A program made the translations under genes and the position numbers. This document shows, one piece after another, positions 1 to 7,684 of a stretch of DNA of 64,000 bases. Position 1 is the first letter of the stretch. Every line of letters starts with the position of its first letter. Source of the DNA: Thermoleophilales bacterium (GTDB lineage: Bacteria; Actinomycetota; Thermoleophilia; Solirubrobacterales; 70-9); NCBI GenBank assembly GCA_020636895.1, contig JACJWZ010000002.1:1099607-1163606 (forward strand), read 5' to 3'. The notes under the pieces are model-generated. The model was not told where the DNA came from. It ran no database searches and saw only the letters and a list, made by a program, of their open reading frames with translations.

Positions 1-643
1 GCCAGCGAGCCTTCTTCTCGAGGCTGCCCTCGCGGCGCAGGATCGCGTGTACGTCCTCGTCGCTGAGCATCGTCGTGAGCCCGTCGGAGCAGAGCAGGAA
101 GACGTCGCCGTCCCGGCCGCGGAACGTCATCGTGTCGACCTCGACGTCGGGCTCGGGGCCGAGGGCGCGGGTGATCACGGAACGCTGCGGGTGGTCGGCG
201 GCCTGCTCGCGGCTCAGCCGGCCCTGCCGGCGCAGCTCCTCGACCAGGGAGTGGTCGTTGGTGATCTGCTTGAGCTGACCGTCGCGGAAGACGTAGGCCC
301 GGCTGTCGCCGACGTGACCGAAGCTGATCTCCTCGCCGCGCAGCAGGGCCGCGGTCAGGGTCGTCCCCATCCCCGACCGGGAGGAGTCGCCCTGCGCGAG
401 TTCGTAGATGCTGCGGTTGGCGGCCTCGATGGTCGTCCGCAGCAGCTCCTCGGGAGGCGCGGAGTCCGGGTCGGCGGCGGAGAACGCCTCGACCGCGAGG
501 TGGGAGGCGACCTCGCCTGCCTGCGCACCGCCCATCCCGTCGGCGACCGCGAACAGCGGCGGTCCGAGGAACAGCGAGTCCTCGTTGGCCTCGCGCTGAC
601 GGCCGGTGTCGGTGAGCTGGACGGCCTCGGTGATCCGCAGCAT
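1..643 (-). CDS. pstP: PP2C-family Ser/Thr protein phosphatase, 3' end cut by window edge
   Basis: Metal-dependent phosphatase expected to reverse phosphorylation by Hanks-type kinases such as the one encoded upstream. The 214 visible residues hold the PP2C metal and catalytic motifs in order: RQREANEDS (about 15-23), ADGMGG (34-39), GTTLTAALL, GHVGDSRAYV, a DHSLVEEL helix and LCSDGLTTML. These cover nearly the whole catalytic domain, and any membrane or extracellular tail would lie outside the window. The ATG overlaps the stop of fhaB (TGATG), so it is translationally coupled as the last visible gene of the operon. In actinobacteria this gene is usually followed by rodA/ftsW and pbpA; that part is not visible here. 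Confidence 0.93.
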   Translation of the reverse strand, partial: MLRITEAVQLTDTGRQREANEDSLFLGPPLFAVADGMGGAQAGEVASHLAVEAFSAADPDSAPPEELLRTTIEAANRSIYELAQGDSSRSGMGTTLTAALLRGEEISFGHVGDSRAYVFRDGQLKQITNDHSLVEELRRQGRLSREQAADHPQRSVITRALGPEPDVEVDTMTFRGRDGDVFLLCSDGLTTMLSDEDVHAILRREGSLEKKARW

Positions 644-1128
644 CAGTAGCCGTCCTCGAAGCTGAGCTCGAAGCGGAATTCGGTGTCGCCGATCCTGATC
701 TCGTCGAGGTCGTTCAGTGGTGCCTCTCCGCGCAAGTCGGCGCCGTTGAGGTAGGTGCCGTTCGTGGATTCGAGATCTTCCACGAAATAGGAGTTGCCGC
801 GCGTATGGACCCGCGCGTGGATCCCCGAGGCGAACCGATCGACGATCTTCACGTCCGCTTCCTGCGAGCGCCCGATGGTCACCCCGCCGAAGAGATCGAT
901 GCGGTCGCCGGGCGTGAGCCCGCCGCCGGTGACGACCACCAGTGCGGCGTCGGTCGCGGCGACGCGGGCGTCAGCGATGTCGTGCAGGCCGGTGCCGTCG
1001 CTCGGCGGCGCGATCGCGGTTCGCCCGCGCAAGTCCCTGAGGGCGCTGCGCGCGATCACGAGCAGGAACAGGTAGAGGACGCCGAGGAAGGCGAACTTCA
1101 GGGCGACCGCTGCGGGATCGTCCTTCAC
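643..1128 (-). CDS. fhaB: FHA-domain protein FhaB
   Basis: Small membrane-tethered phosphothreonine reader of 161 aa. An N-terminal hydrophobic segment (about residues 9-26) is followed by a C-terminal FHA domain with the IGRS, SGIHARV and STNGTYLNG motifs that form the phosphothreonine pocket. It starts with GTG, overlapping the TGA of fhaA (GTGA). In the actinobacterial family FhaB links Ser/Thr kinases to cell-wall and division proteins. The position between fhaA and the PP2C gene fits that role. Confidence 0.92.
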   Translation of the reverse strand: MKDDPAAVALKFAFLGVLYLFLLVIARSALRDLRGRTAIAPPSDGTGLHDIADARVAATDAALVVVTGGGLTPGDRIDLFGGVTIGRSQEADVKIVDRFASGIHARVHTRGNSYFVEDLESTNGTYLNGADLRGEAPLNDLDEIRIGDTEFRFELSFEDGY

Positions 1129-1898
1129 GCCTGGATGTCGAACGTGAAGGAGACGGTTCCGAGGTTGACGTCGTCGCCGGGCGCGAGCCGGGATGTATCA
1201 ACCCTGCGACCGTTGACCTTGACCCCGTTCGTGGAGCCGAGGTCGACGATCTGCCAGTCGCCGGAGTTGTTGCGGCGCAGCTCCGCGTGGCGGCGGGAGA
1301 CGTTCTGGTCGTCGAAGACGCAGTCGCACTCGCGCGAGCGGCCGAGCACGGCCACCGGGCCGTCGAGCACGTAGCGGCGATCGTGCATGGACACGATCGC
1401 GCGCGTCTGCGTCAGCGGCGCGGCGTGCCGCTTGCTCCCGCGCGGCTCCTTCGTCTTCTCCGGCGCGGCCGAGTAGACCATCGTGTGCCCGTGGCGACCC
1501 TGCTCCCCGCTCTCCCCCTGGCGCACCGGCGGCTTGACGAGCCGCGGCTGGATCCCGAACTCGCCGAGGCGGAGGCGGTCGTCCACCTCGATCGTGACCT
1601 CGGGGCGGGTCAGCAGGGCGTAGTCCTGGCGCCGCGCGTGCTCGAGCAGGTAGGCGGACAGCTCCTGGGTGAGCGACCGCGTGTAGCCGGAGAGCCGCTC
1701 GTGGTCCTCAGGTGAGAGCCACACCGTGTAGGCGTTCGGGGCGTAGACCTGCGATACGGACGCGGTCTTGTGGGAGTCCATCTCCTTGGCGAGCTTGCGC
1801 GCGATCTCGACAGGCTGGACCTGCGACGAGAACGCGCGGCTGAACACGCCTTCGACGAGTCCCTCGATCCTCGCTTCGAGATTGCGTAGAACGCTCAT
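1125..1898 (-). CDS. fhaA: FhaA: DUF3662 plus C-terminal FHA domain
   Basis: Protein of 257 aa with the two-domain structure of FhaA. The N-terminal DUF3662 (about residues 1-115, beginning MSVLRNLEARIEGLVEG) is joined by a basic linker to an FHA domain (about 170-255) with LGRSRE, VSRRHAEL and GSTNGVKVNG. FhaA proteins bind phosphorylated partners in cell-wall control. It lies 51 bp after the kinase stop and overlaps fhaB by 4 bp, so kinase, readers and phosphatase appear co-transcribed. Confidence 0.93.
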   Translation of the reverse strand: MSVLRNLEARIEGLVEGVFSRAFSSQVQPVEIARKLAKEMDSHKTASVSQVYAPNAYTVWLSPEDHERLSGYTRSLTQELSAYLLEHARRQDYALLTRPEVTIEVDDRLRLGEFGIQPRLVKPPVRQGESGEQGRHGHTMVYSAAPEKTKEPRGSKRHAAPLTQTRAIVSMHDRRYVLDGPVAVLGRSRECDCVFDDQNVSRRHAELRRNNSGDWQIVDLGSTNGVKVNGRRVDTSRLAPGDDVNLGTVSFTFDIQA

Positions 1899-1949
1899 GG
1901 GAATGCGGTCTCCCCGGCGGTGGCTGGGTCCCCGGGAGAACGGCGAATG

Positions 1950-3680
1950 CTACGGCAACCCACCGCGAGAACCCGCACCGTGGAGGGCCGCGCGCACGTG
2001 CCTTCTCGCGGCCCGCGTCGCCCTGATCTGATCGTCGGCCATCGGCGCATCGGCGGGATTGCGCGGCTCGTGGGGGTCGCGAACGTGCTCGCTCAGGCCC
2101 TGGCCGGCGTCGAAGAGGGCGAGCAGCCCGCGTGGCGTGTGGCCCTCGGGCATCCACTCGCCGAGCTCGGGACGGCCCGCCGCATCCCAGATCGCCCAGC
2201 CGATGGAGAGAACCAGCGCCGGCGCGAGCAGGAAGGTCGATGCGGCCTCGGGGCCCGCCGCCGCGACGGTCGCGCTCACGCACCCGGCCCAGATCAAGCT
2301 GCCGATCGCAGCCCCGGCGGGGCGAGCGACGTCGAGAAGCGTCCCGAGGAGGATCGCCGAGCCGACCCAGATCATCCCGATGGAGAGGACGGTGGGGTCG
2401 AGCAGAACGCCGACCACGTCCGCCAGCGCGACCGACGCCGAGGTGGCCCAGCCCGGCGCGCCGCCGCCCGTGCCGGCGCCGAGGCCATGGCCGAGGATCG
2501 TCCCGACGATCCCCGTCCACGCCCAGGCCAGAGCCGCGAGGCCGGCCCGGGTAATGACGCTCTCACGGCGGGCCGCGATCGGCAGGAAGGCGGGCGCCGC
2601 ACCGAGCAGGCCGAACACCGGGGCCAAGGCGGGGAGCAGCCACTCCGCAGGACGGGCGAGGAGGACCGCGGCGGGGGCCAGCAGCACGGCCGCCACGATC
2701 GCGATCCCGGGGACGCCGACAACTGCGGCGCCGACGATCGCGGCCGTCGCCGCGAGCAGCACCGCCAGCGGCCGTCGCGGCAGCGCGGCGACCAGCTCGG
2801 TCTCCGATTCGTCGGCGAGGGGCTCGGGGACGGCGCGATCGGGGCTGAGCTCGGCGCGCATGGTCACCAGCGACTCGCGCAGCTGGGCGAGGCCGGGGCG
2901 CTCGTCCGGATCCGCGACCAGGCACGCGTCCACCGCGTCCGCCAGCTCCGGCGGCAGGTCCGGCCGCATCTCCCACAGCGGCTCGACCGGCTCGCCGATC
3001 GCGCGCGCGGTCGCGGCGGGGGTCGTTCTCAGCACCGGGTTGAACCCGGCCCAGAGCTCGTAGAGCGTCAGAGCGAGGGAGTACACGTCGGTCGCGGCGG
3101 CGACCTCGGCGCCGGCGGCCTGCTCCGGCGACATGTAGGAGAGGGTGCCGACGACCTGGCCGGTCGCGGTCAGCGACGCAGCGTCATCGATTCGGGCGAT
3201 CCCGAAGTCGGCGAGGACCGCACGCTCACCCGAGTTCTTGGAGCCCCCCGGGAGGAGCCTGGACGCCCCAGGCCGGATCAGGACGTTGTCGGGCTTGACG
3301 TCGCGGTGGATCACCCCTGCCGCGTGCGCATGCTCGAGTGCGCCGCAGAGTTCAGCGCCGAAGTCGGCGACCTCGCGGTCGGAGAGGGCGCCGGAGGTGG
3401 CGAGCTCACGCAGGTTCGGACCCTCGATCAGCTCGGAGACGAGGTAGGCGGTGCCGTTGTGGCTGCCCAGCTCGTAGAGGGTGACGATCCCCGGATGGTT
3501 GAGGCGGGCGGCGGCGTGGGCCTCGCGGAGGACCCGGCCGGCGGCGTCGCCCTCGACCGACTTGACGGCGACCCAGCGGCACAGGCGCTCGTCCCAGGCG
3601 CGGTGCACGGTCCCGTAGCCGCCGGTTCCGAGGCGCTCGCCGACCGTGAATCGGCCCAGTAACTGCTCACCTTCGATCAC
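1950..3680 (-). CDS. Membrane Ser/Thr protein kinase with polytopic C-terminus
   Basis: Hanks-type kinase. The N-terminal catalytic domain shows the glycine loop GTGGYG (18-23), the ATP-binding lysine in VAVKSV (K40), HRDVKPDN (D127), DFGIAR and SYMSPEQ. A 20-residue insertion rich in Gly/Ser precedes DFGIAR. After about residue 290 the chain becomes strongly hydrophobic, with six or more probable membrane helices instead of the single helix plus PASTA repeats of PknB. The GTG start is chosen because kinase homology begins there; it has no clear ribosome site, and longer versions would overlap the divergent gene. The operon order kinase-fhaA-fhaB-phosphatase supports a signalling module. The sensed signal is unknown. 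Confidence 0.85.
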   Translation of the reverse strand: MIEGEQLLGRFTVGERLGTGGYGTVHRAWDERLCRWVAVKSVEGDAAGRVLREAHAAARLNHPGIVTLYELGSHNGTAYLVSELIEGPNLRELATSGALSDREVADFGAELCGALEHAHAAGVIHRDVKPDNVLIRPGASRLLPGGSKNSGERAVLADFGIARIDDAASLTATGQVVGTLSYMSPEQAAGAEVAAATDVYSLALTLYELWAGFNPVLRTTPAATARAIGEPVEPLWEMRPDLPPELADAVDACLVADPDERPGLAQLRESLVTMRAELSPDRAVPEPLADESETELVAALPRRPLAVLLAATAAIVGAAVVGVPGIAIVAAVLLAPAAVLLARPAEWLLPALAPVFGLLGAAPAFLPIAARRESVITRAGLAALAWAWTGIVGTILGHGLGAGTGGGAPGWATSASVALADVVGVLLDPTVLSIGMIWVGSAILLGTLLDVARPAGAAIGSLIWAGCVSATVAAAGPEAASTFLLAPALVLSIGWAIWDAAGRPELGEWMPEGHTPRGLLALFDAGQGLSEHVRDPHEPRNPADAPMADDQIRATRAARRHVRAALHGAGSRGGLP

Positions 3681-3765
3681 GCCGCCGGTTTCGCCGCGCC
3701 CGGCGCCGATCCTCCGCCCGACACCGACGATGCAGAATCCCGCTTGGGCAGGGGTCATACTGCTG

Positions 3766-4968
3766 ATGGCGAAAGCCCCCGCACCCGTGGACTTCTTCGA
3801 CGAAGACGACGAGCAGGCCGAGCGCCCCGAGCGCCGAGCCGAGCGATCCGTTTCGCCCCCTGAGGGACGGACGGCCAGAGCATCCCGCGGTGCACCGCGC
3901 GGTGCGCGCGGTGGCGGTGGCGGTGGCGGAGGGACGCACAGCGGTCCGCCGGCGAACCGGCAGCAGGCGCGCGTAAGGCAGGTCGTGTTCCTGCTCGGCG
4001 CGATCGTGATGCTGATCCTGGTCGTGATCGCGATCCGCGGCTGCCTCAACGCCCGCAAGGATCGCTCGTTCAAGAACTACGTCAGCGACCTGAGCTCGAT
4101 CACCGTGACCGAGAAGCAGATCAGCGATCAGCTCTTCGACATCCTCGACGGCGGCAACGGCAACCAGGCGGCCGAGGACATCGGCTTGCAGAACGAGGTG
4201 CAGAGCGCCGCCGGCAGCGCCCAGGACCTGCTCGATCGCGCCCAGGACCTGAACGCTCCGAGCGAGCTCGATGGCGCCCAGCAGCAGATCGCGCTCGCCT
4301 TCGAGCTGCGGCACGACGCCCTCGAGGGGATCGCCGCGCAGGTGGGCAAGACCGGCGGTTCGAACGCCGGCAAGGCCGAGCAGGCCATCTACACGCAGAT
4401 GAAGGTCCTCTCGGCGAGCGACATCCTCTACGCCCGCGCCCAGGATCAGATCGAGGACGAGCTGGCCAACCAGGGCATCACCATCGACGAGGGCGTTCCC
4501 TCCAGCCGGTTCCTGCCCGAGGATCCCAACTACCTCGATCCGGCGGTCACCAAGGCCGCGGTCTCGGGCGCCGGGGTCGGCACCGGTGGCACGAGCAACG
4601 CCGACTGCGAGAACGACGGCCAGACCCACGGCGTCGGCCTCGTCGACGGCGGGGCGACGCTGCAGCCCTCCGGAACGGCACTGATCGCCGGCGGCTCCGT
4701 CACGGCCTCCGCCGACGACGACTCGATCGACGTCCAGGTGCAGAACCAGGGCGAGGCCGACGAGTCCGGCGTCGAGGTGAAGGTCAGCGGAGACGGCGTC
4801 AGCGGCCAGGACACGATCGATTCGATCGCCGCCGGCGCCACCGAGACCGCGAGCGTCCCGATCAAGGCCACGGCGGGCCAGACGGTCGAGATCACCGTCG
4901 AGGTGACACCGGTGCCCTGCGAGCAGGTGGAGGAGAACAACACGGCCACCTACTCGGTGACGTTCTAG
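3766..4968 (+). CDS. Single-pass membrane protein with extracellular CARDB-like domain
   Basis: Protein of 400 aa not assigned to a named family. It has an acidic then Arg/Gly-rich cytoplasmic N-terminus with a run of nine glycines, one transmembrane helix (about 68-90, VVFLLGAIVMLILVVIAI), a helical extracellular region, and a C-terminal beta-rich segment (about 290-400) resembling CARDB/DUF11-type adhesion domains (QNQGEADESGVEVKVSG, ending TYSVTF). ATG 3766 is used because residues upstream are low quality and overlap the divergent kinase promoter region. It may act in the cell envelope; the function is not known. Confidence 0.7.
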   Translation: MAKAPAPVDFFDEDDEQAERPERRAERSVSPPEGRTARASRGAPRGARGGGGGGGGTHSGPPANRQQARVRQVVFLLGAIVMLILVVIAIRGCLNARKDRSFKNYVSDLSSITVTEKQISDQLFDILDGGNGNQAAEDIGLQNEVQSAAGSAQDLLDRAQDLNAPSELDGAQQQIALAFELRHDALEGIAAQVGKTGGSNAGKAEQAIYTQMKVLSASDILYARAQDQIEDELANQGITIDEGVPSSRFLPEDPNYLDPAVTKAAVSGAGVGTGGTSNADCENDGQTHGVGLVDGGATLQPSGTALIAGGSVTASADDDSIDVQVQNQGEADESGVEVKVSGDGVSGQDTIDSIAAGATETASVPIKATAGQTVEITVEVTPVPCEQVEENNTATYSVTF

Positions 4969-4994
4969 CCGCCGGCGCCGGTTCACCCGACTTC

Positions 4995-5047
4995 CCGCCG
5001 AACGCCCCTCATTACCCCCCGCGGTTGGTGCTCAAGGACGTTCGGTG
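4995..5047. repeat. Nested-palindrome element, copy 1
   Basis: Outer arms CCGAACG (4998-5004) and CGTTCGG (5039-5045) enclose TTACCCCCC, CCGCGG and CTCAA. It aligns over its whole length with the element at 43494: shared CCGCCGAACG, TACCCCC, CTCAA and GACGTTCGG at the same spacing. It lies between the stop of the membrane protein gene and the start of the DUF4446 gene, so it could end transcription of the former. Confidence 0.6.
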
Positions 5048-5083
5048 CCGCGGCGAGGCGCTCGGCGGCCAGACGTCCGGCCT

Positions 5084-5089
5084 TATCCT
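5084..5089 (+). promoter_or_regulatory. -10 box TATCCT for a leaderless mRNA
   Basis: TATCCT lies 6 nt before the GTG start of the DUF4446 gene, and no ribosome binding site is present. This is the spacing expected when transcription begins at or next to the start codon. No good -35 is visible. Confidence 0.5.
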
Positions 5090-5095
5090 GAGCGC

Positions 5096-5659
5096 GTGGA
5101 CGAGCTCAGCTCGACAACGGGGATCGTGGCGCTCGCCGCCGCCGGCGTCGCGCTGCTCGCGCTGCTCCTCTGCGTGCTCCTCGCCGTCCGGCTGCGTCGG
5201 CTCCGCGCCGATCAGCGGCTGGTGCTCGGGGAGCGTCGCGAGGACCTCGTCGCCCACGCGGCCGGGCTCAACCGCCACGTCGCCCAGCTCCGTCAGTTCG
5301 TCGAGCGCGAGAGCCTCCGCTTCGACGAGCGGCTGAACGAAGCGGAGGAGCGGCTCGACGGCGCCGTCACCCACTCCGCCGTCGTCCGCTACGACGCCTT
5401 CAACGAGACCAGCGGCCGCCAGTCGAGCACGATCGCCCTGCTCGACGACCGCGGCGACGGGGTCGTCCTCTCGGCGATCCTGCAGCGCGAACAGGCACGT
5501 GTCTACGCGAAGCCGATCACCGGCGGTCGCTCGGCGCTGGACCTCTCACCCGAGGAGATCGCGGCGATGCAGGAGGCACGCCGGGAGCGTCCCGACCTCG
5601 GTCCCGCTGCGGGGTCCGGTGGCTTCGATGAGTCCGGCGAGGGTGGTGAGCGGCGTTGA
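5096..5659 (+). CDS. DUF4446 family membrane protein
   Basis: Protein of 187 aa with an N-terminal transmembrane helix (about 8-30), a basic segment, a coiled-coil-like region (about 40-90, many Glu/Arg) and the conserved DUF4446 block YDAFNETSGRQSSTIALLDD followed by GDGVVLSAI. The family is a conserved protein of unknown function in Gram-positive bacteria. GTG 5096 is chosen from the TATCCT box just upstream and because the hydrophobic helix follows closely. Its TGA overlaps the TTG start of pheA, so the two are coupled. Confidence 0.85.
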   Translation: MDELSSTTGIVALAAAGVALLALLLCVLLAVRLRRLRADQRLVLGERREDLVAHAAGLNRHVAQLRQFVERESLRFDERLNEAEERLDGAVTHSAVVRYDAFNETSGRQSSTIALLDDRGDGVVLSAILQREQARVYAKPITGGRSALDLSPEEIAAMQEARRERPDLGPAAGSGGFDESGEGGERR

Positions 5660-6513
5660 AGGTCGCCTACCTGGGCCCGACCGGGACGTTCTCGGAGGAG
5701 GCTCTCGCCGACGCCGCGGGGGCCGCTGAGTACGAGCGGCTTCCGCAGGCGACGATCCACGCCGCGATCGAGGCGGTCGAGAGCGGGGAGGCGGATCGTG
5801 CCTTCGTCCCCTTCGAGAACTCGATCGAGGGGACGGTCCGCCCCACCCTCGATGCGCTCGCGTTCGACACCGATCACGTCGAGATCGTCGGCGAGCACGA
5901 CCACGAGATTCGGCAGGCGCTGATCGCCCGCGAGAAGATCTCACTGGAGCGGATCGAGGCCGTCATCTCCCACCCGCAGGCGACGGCGCAGTGCGCGCGG
6001 TTCCTGCGCGAGCGGATGCCACGGGCTGACGTCCGCGCCGTCAGCTCGACCTCCGACGCCGTCCGCCGCGTCTCCGTCTCCGAGCAGCCGTGGGCGGCTC
6101 TCGGTTCGGCCGCCGCGGCGGAGCCGTACGGCTGCGTCGTGCTCGAGCGCGGCGTCGAGGACGAGGAGGGCAACGTCACCCGCTTCGTCTGGCTGGCGCC
6201 ACGCGACGCCGAACTTCCAGCCGAGGACCCCGGTGCGAGCTGGCGGACGACGCTCGTCTTCCACGAGCTGGGCGAGGATCGCCCCGGGGCGCTCACCGAG
6301 GCGCTGGCCGAGCTCTCCGACCGCGGCATCAACATGACGAGGATCGAATCGCGCCCACGGCGCAGCGGGCTCGGCCGCTACCTGTTCTTCATCGACCTCG
6401 ACGGCCGCGGCGACCGCGGGGTCGTCGCCGAGGGCATCGAGGCACTGCGGAGCCAGGCGGAGACGGTCCGGATCCTCGGCAGCTACCAGGTCGAGGGCCC
6501 GCCGCCCCTCTAG
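5656..6513 (+). CDS. pheA: Prephenate dehydratase
   Basis: Converts prephenate to phenylpyruvate in phenylalanine synthesis. At 285 aa it is a monofunctional enzyme without chorismate mutase: an N-terminal dehydratase domain (KVAYLGPTGTFSEEA, FVPFENSIEGTV, the SSTSDAV region, then NVTRFVWLA) and a C-terminal ACT domain (about 198-280) with ESRP, which binds phenylalanine for feedback control in the family. It starts at TTG inside the stop of the DUF4446 gene (TTGA). Cytoplasmic. Confidence 0.95.
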   Translation: MKVAYLGPTGTFSEEALADAAGAAEYERLPQATIHAAIEAVESGEADRAFVPFENSIEGTVRPTLDALAFDTDHVEIVGEHDHEIRQALIAREKISLERIEAVISHPQATAQCARFLRERMPRADVRAVSSTSDAVRRVSVSEQPWAALGSAAAAEPYGCVVLERGVEDEEGNVTRFVWLAPRDAELPAEDPGASWRTTLVFHELGEDRPGALTEALAELSDRGINMTRIESRPRRSGLGRYLFFIDLDGRGDRGVVAEGIEALRSQAETVRILGSYQVEGPPPL

Positions 6514-6547
6514 GGCTCGCCGGCTCGCCGGCCCTCCGTCCCCCCGT

Positions 6548-6574
6548 TTGAATGGCGGGCGCGCTGGTTAGACT
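6548..6574 (+). promoter_or_regulatory. Promoter of the HNH gene (TTGAAT / TAGACT)
   Basis: -35-like TTGAAT (6548-6553) and -10 TAGACT (6569-6574) are 15 bp apart. The -10 ends 7 nt before GTG 6582, so the transcript is probably leaderless. This box also argues against the ATG at 6552, which would lie inside the promoter. Confidence 0.6.
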
Positions 6575-6581
6575 GCGCGCC

Positions 6582-7148
6582 GTGGACAGCAACGGACATG
6601 GGGCCGCTGCTACGACCGGCTCCAGGGTCTTGGTCCTCAACGCGACCTACGAGCCGATCCACGTCTGCACGGCCCGGCGCGCGGCGGTGCTCCTGCTGAA
6701 GGCGAAGGCGGAGATGATCGAGCACGGCGACCGCGCCCTCCGCTCCGAGCGGATGGCGATCGACCGCCCCGTCGTGATCCGCCTGATTCAGTACGTGCGC
6801 ATCCCCCGCGACGTCCACCGCCGCAAGATCACCCGCAAGGCGGTGCTCGCCCGCGACTCGTGGACCTGCCAGTACTGCGGCAGCGAGCGGCTCACGGGCC
6901 TCACCGTCGACCACGTCATCCCGCGCAGCCGCGGCGGCGAAAGCGTCTGGGAGAACATCGTCGCCTCCTGCGCCCCGTGCAACCGCCGCAAGGGGAACCG
7001 GCTGCCGAGGGAGATCGAGATGCACCCGAAGAACGCGCCGAAGCCCCCGGGGCCGAACGTCTTCATCCGCGTCGCCGCGCCGCGGGTCCCGGCGAGCTGG
7101 GAGCCCTACCTGGCACCGGGCACAACGGGTCTGGCGCAAGCCGCGTAG
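6582..7148 (+). CDS. HNH endonuclease family protein
   Basis: Protein of 188 aa from the GTG at 6582. The N-terminal half has the conserved LVLNATYEPIHVCTARRA block found in actinobacterial HNH proteins. The C-terminal half has a zinc-type HNH core: CQYCGS (first Cys pair), LTVDHVIPRSRGG with the catalytic His, ENIVASCAPCNRRKG (second Cys pair and Asn). The family is widespread and chromosomal; its role is not established and may be a housekeeping nuclease. A strong hairpin follows the stop. Confidence 0.87.
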   Translation: MDSNGHGAAATTGSRVLVLNATYEPIHVCTARRAAVLLLKAKAEMIEHGDRALRSERMAIDRPVVIRLIQYVRIPRDVHRRKITRKAVLARDSWTCQYCGSERLTGLTVDHVIPRSRGGESVWENIVASCAPCNRRKGNRLPREIEMHPKNAPKPPGPNVFIRVAAPRVPASWEPYLAPGTTGLAQAA

Positions 7149-7187
7149 GCCCGCGGCACTCCGACCGCACCGCCGGAGCACGAAACA

Positions 7188-7217
7188 CGAAGGGCCGCCC
7201 TCTCGAGCGGCCCTTCG
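7188..7217. terminator. GC-rich hairpin after the HNH gene
   Basis: Perfect 11-bp stem CGAAGGGCCGC / GCGGCCCTTCG around an 8-nt loop, 40 nt after the HNH stop. There is no U-tract. The symmetry would also stop transcripts arriving on the minus strand from the mini-ORF unit. Confidence 0.65.
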
Positions 7218-7313
7218 CCAGGTGCGGTACTGAAGCAAGGAGGCGATGTAGGTGACCGGGCGGGACGTCTCCCGATCTCATCTCCCTGCCGGTGCCCGGG
7301 TTTGGATTCGCCG

Positions 7314-7333
7314 GGCGGCGCACACGTGCCGCC
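7314..7333 (-). terminator. Hairpin at the end of the mini-ORF
   Basis: GGCGGC (7314-7319) and GCCGCC (7328-7333) form a 6-bp stem that starts at the stop codon of the 14-codon frame. It could be a terminator or attenuator for the short transcript. Confidence 0.4.
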
Positions 7334-7377
7334 TAGCGGCCCGTCACCTCCAGCGTCCCGAAACTCATGTCACTCAA
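7333..7377 (-). CDS. 14-codon mini-ORF with very strong ribosome site
   Basis: TTG start, peptide MSDMSFGTLEVTGR if TTG is read as Met, then TAG. The case rests on the Shine-Dalgarno region (7382-7397): AGAAAGGAGGTGGTCC pairs with the standard bacterial 16S 3' tail over 16 positions with one G-U, with GGAGG 11 nt before TTG. An in-frame ATG lies three codons later but is too far away. It stands alone between gyrA and the convergent HNH gene. It may be a leader peptide, a small protein, or an incidental frame in a non-coding RNA. Confidence 0.45.
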   Translation of the reverse strand: MSDMSFGTLEVTGR

Positions 7378-7381
7378 CTTA

Positions 7382-7404
7382 GGACCACCTCCTTTCTCTG
7401 GTCC
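7382..7404. promoter_or_regulatory. Hairpin presenting SD (minus) or anti-SD (plus) in its loop
   Basis: Perfect 6-bp arms GGACCA (7382-7387) and TGGTCC (7399-7404) enclose an 11-nt loop. Read on the minus strand the loop is GAGAAAGGAGG, the ribosome site of the mini-ORF. Read on the plus strand it is CCTCCTTTCTC, the 16S anti-SD sequence. The rest of 7218-7684 shows no other convincing gene. Confidence 0.55.
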
Positions 7405-7633
7405 GCTGATTGAAGCAAACGGGGAGGTCGGGCTTCCTCGCTCCGCTGTCCCAGGGTCCAGGAGTCCCTGCTCGGTCGCATCCGCGGCCGGCGAGTGGCA
7501 GAAATGGGACGCGCCCCGTCCCTTTCAGGCCACTCGATGCAGCTGACGGCACCGGCGTTCGCGATCACGGTCCCCGCAAGTCCAACCGCCCAACTCCAAC
7601 CACTTCCCCCAACTCAGCCCAACGGCAGGCACC

Positions 7634-7655
7634 GCACCCCCGCATGCAGGGGTGC
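7634..7655. terminator. Hairpin downstream of gyrA
   Basis: GCACCCC (7634-7640) and GGGGTGC (7649-7655), a 7-bp stem around an 8-nt loop, 30 nt past the gyrA stop on the minus strand. No T-tract, as is usual in high-GC genomes. Confidence 0.5.
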
Positions 7656-7684
7656 GACGCAAGGGCCCTCAACCGGACGAGGCG

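Noticed and set aside
47..649. Long plus-strand reading frames over the phosphatase gene, and similar frames opposite gyrA, gyrB and the DUF11 gene
   Set aside because: They are antisense shadows of high-GC coding sequence: repetitive Arg/Gly/Pro or His/Asp composition, no domains, while the opposite strand encodes clear families.
7384..7397. 3' end of a 16S rRNA gene
   Set aside because: Only the anti-SD-like piece is present, with no helix 45 or upstream rRNA sequence.
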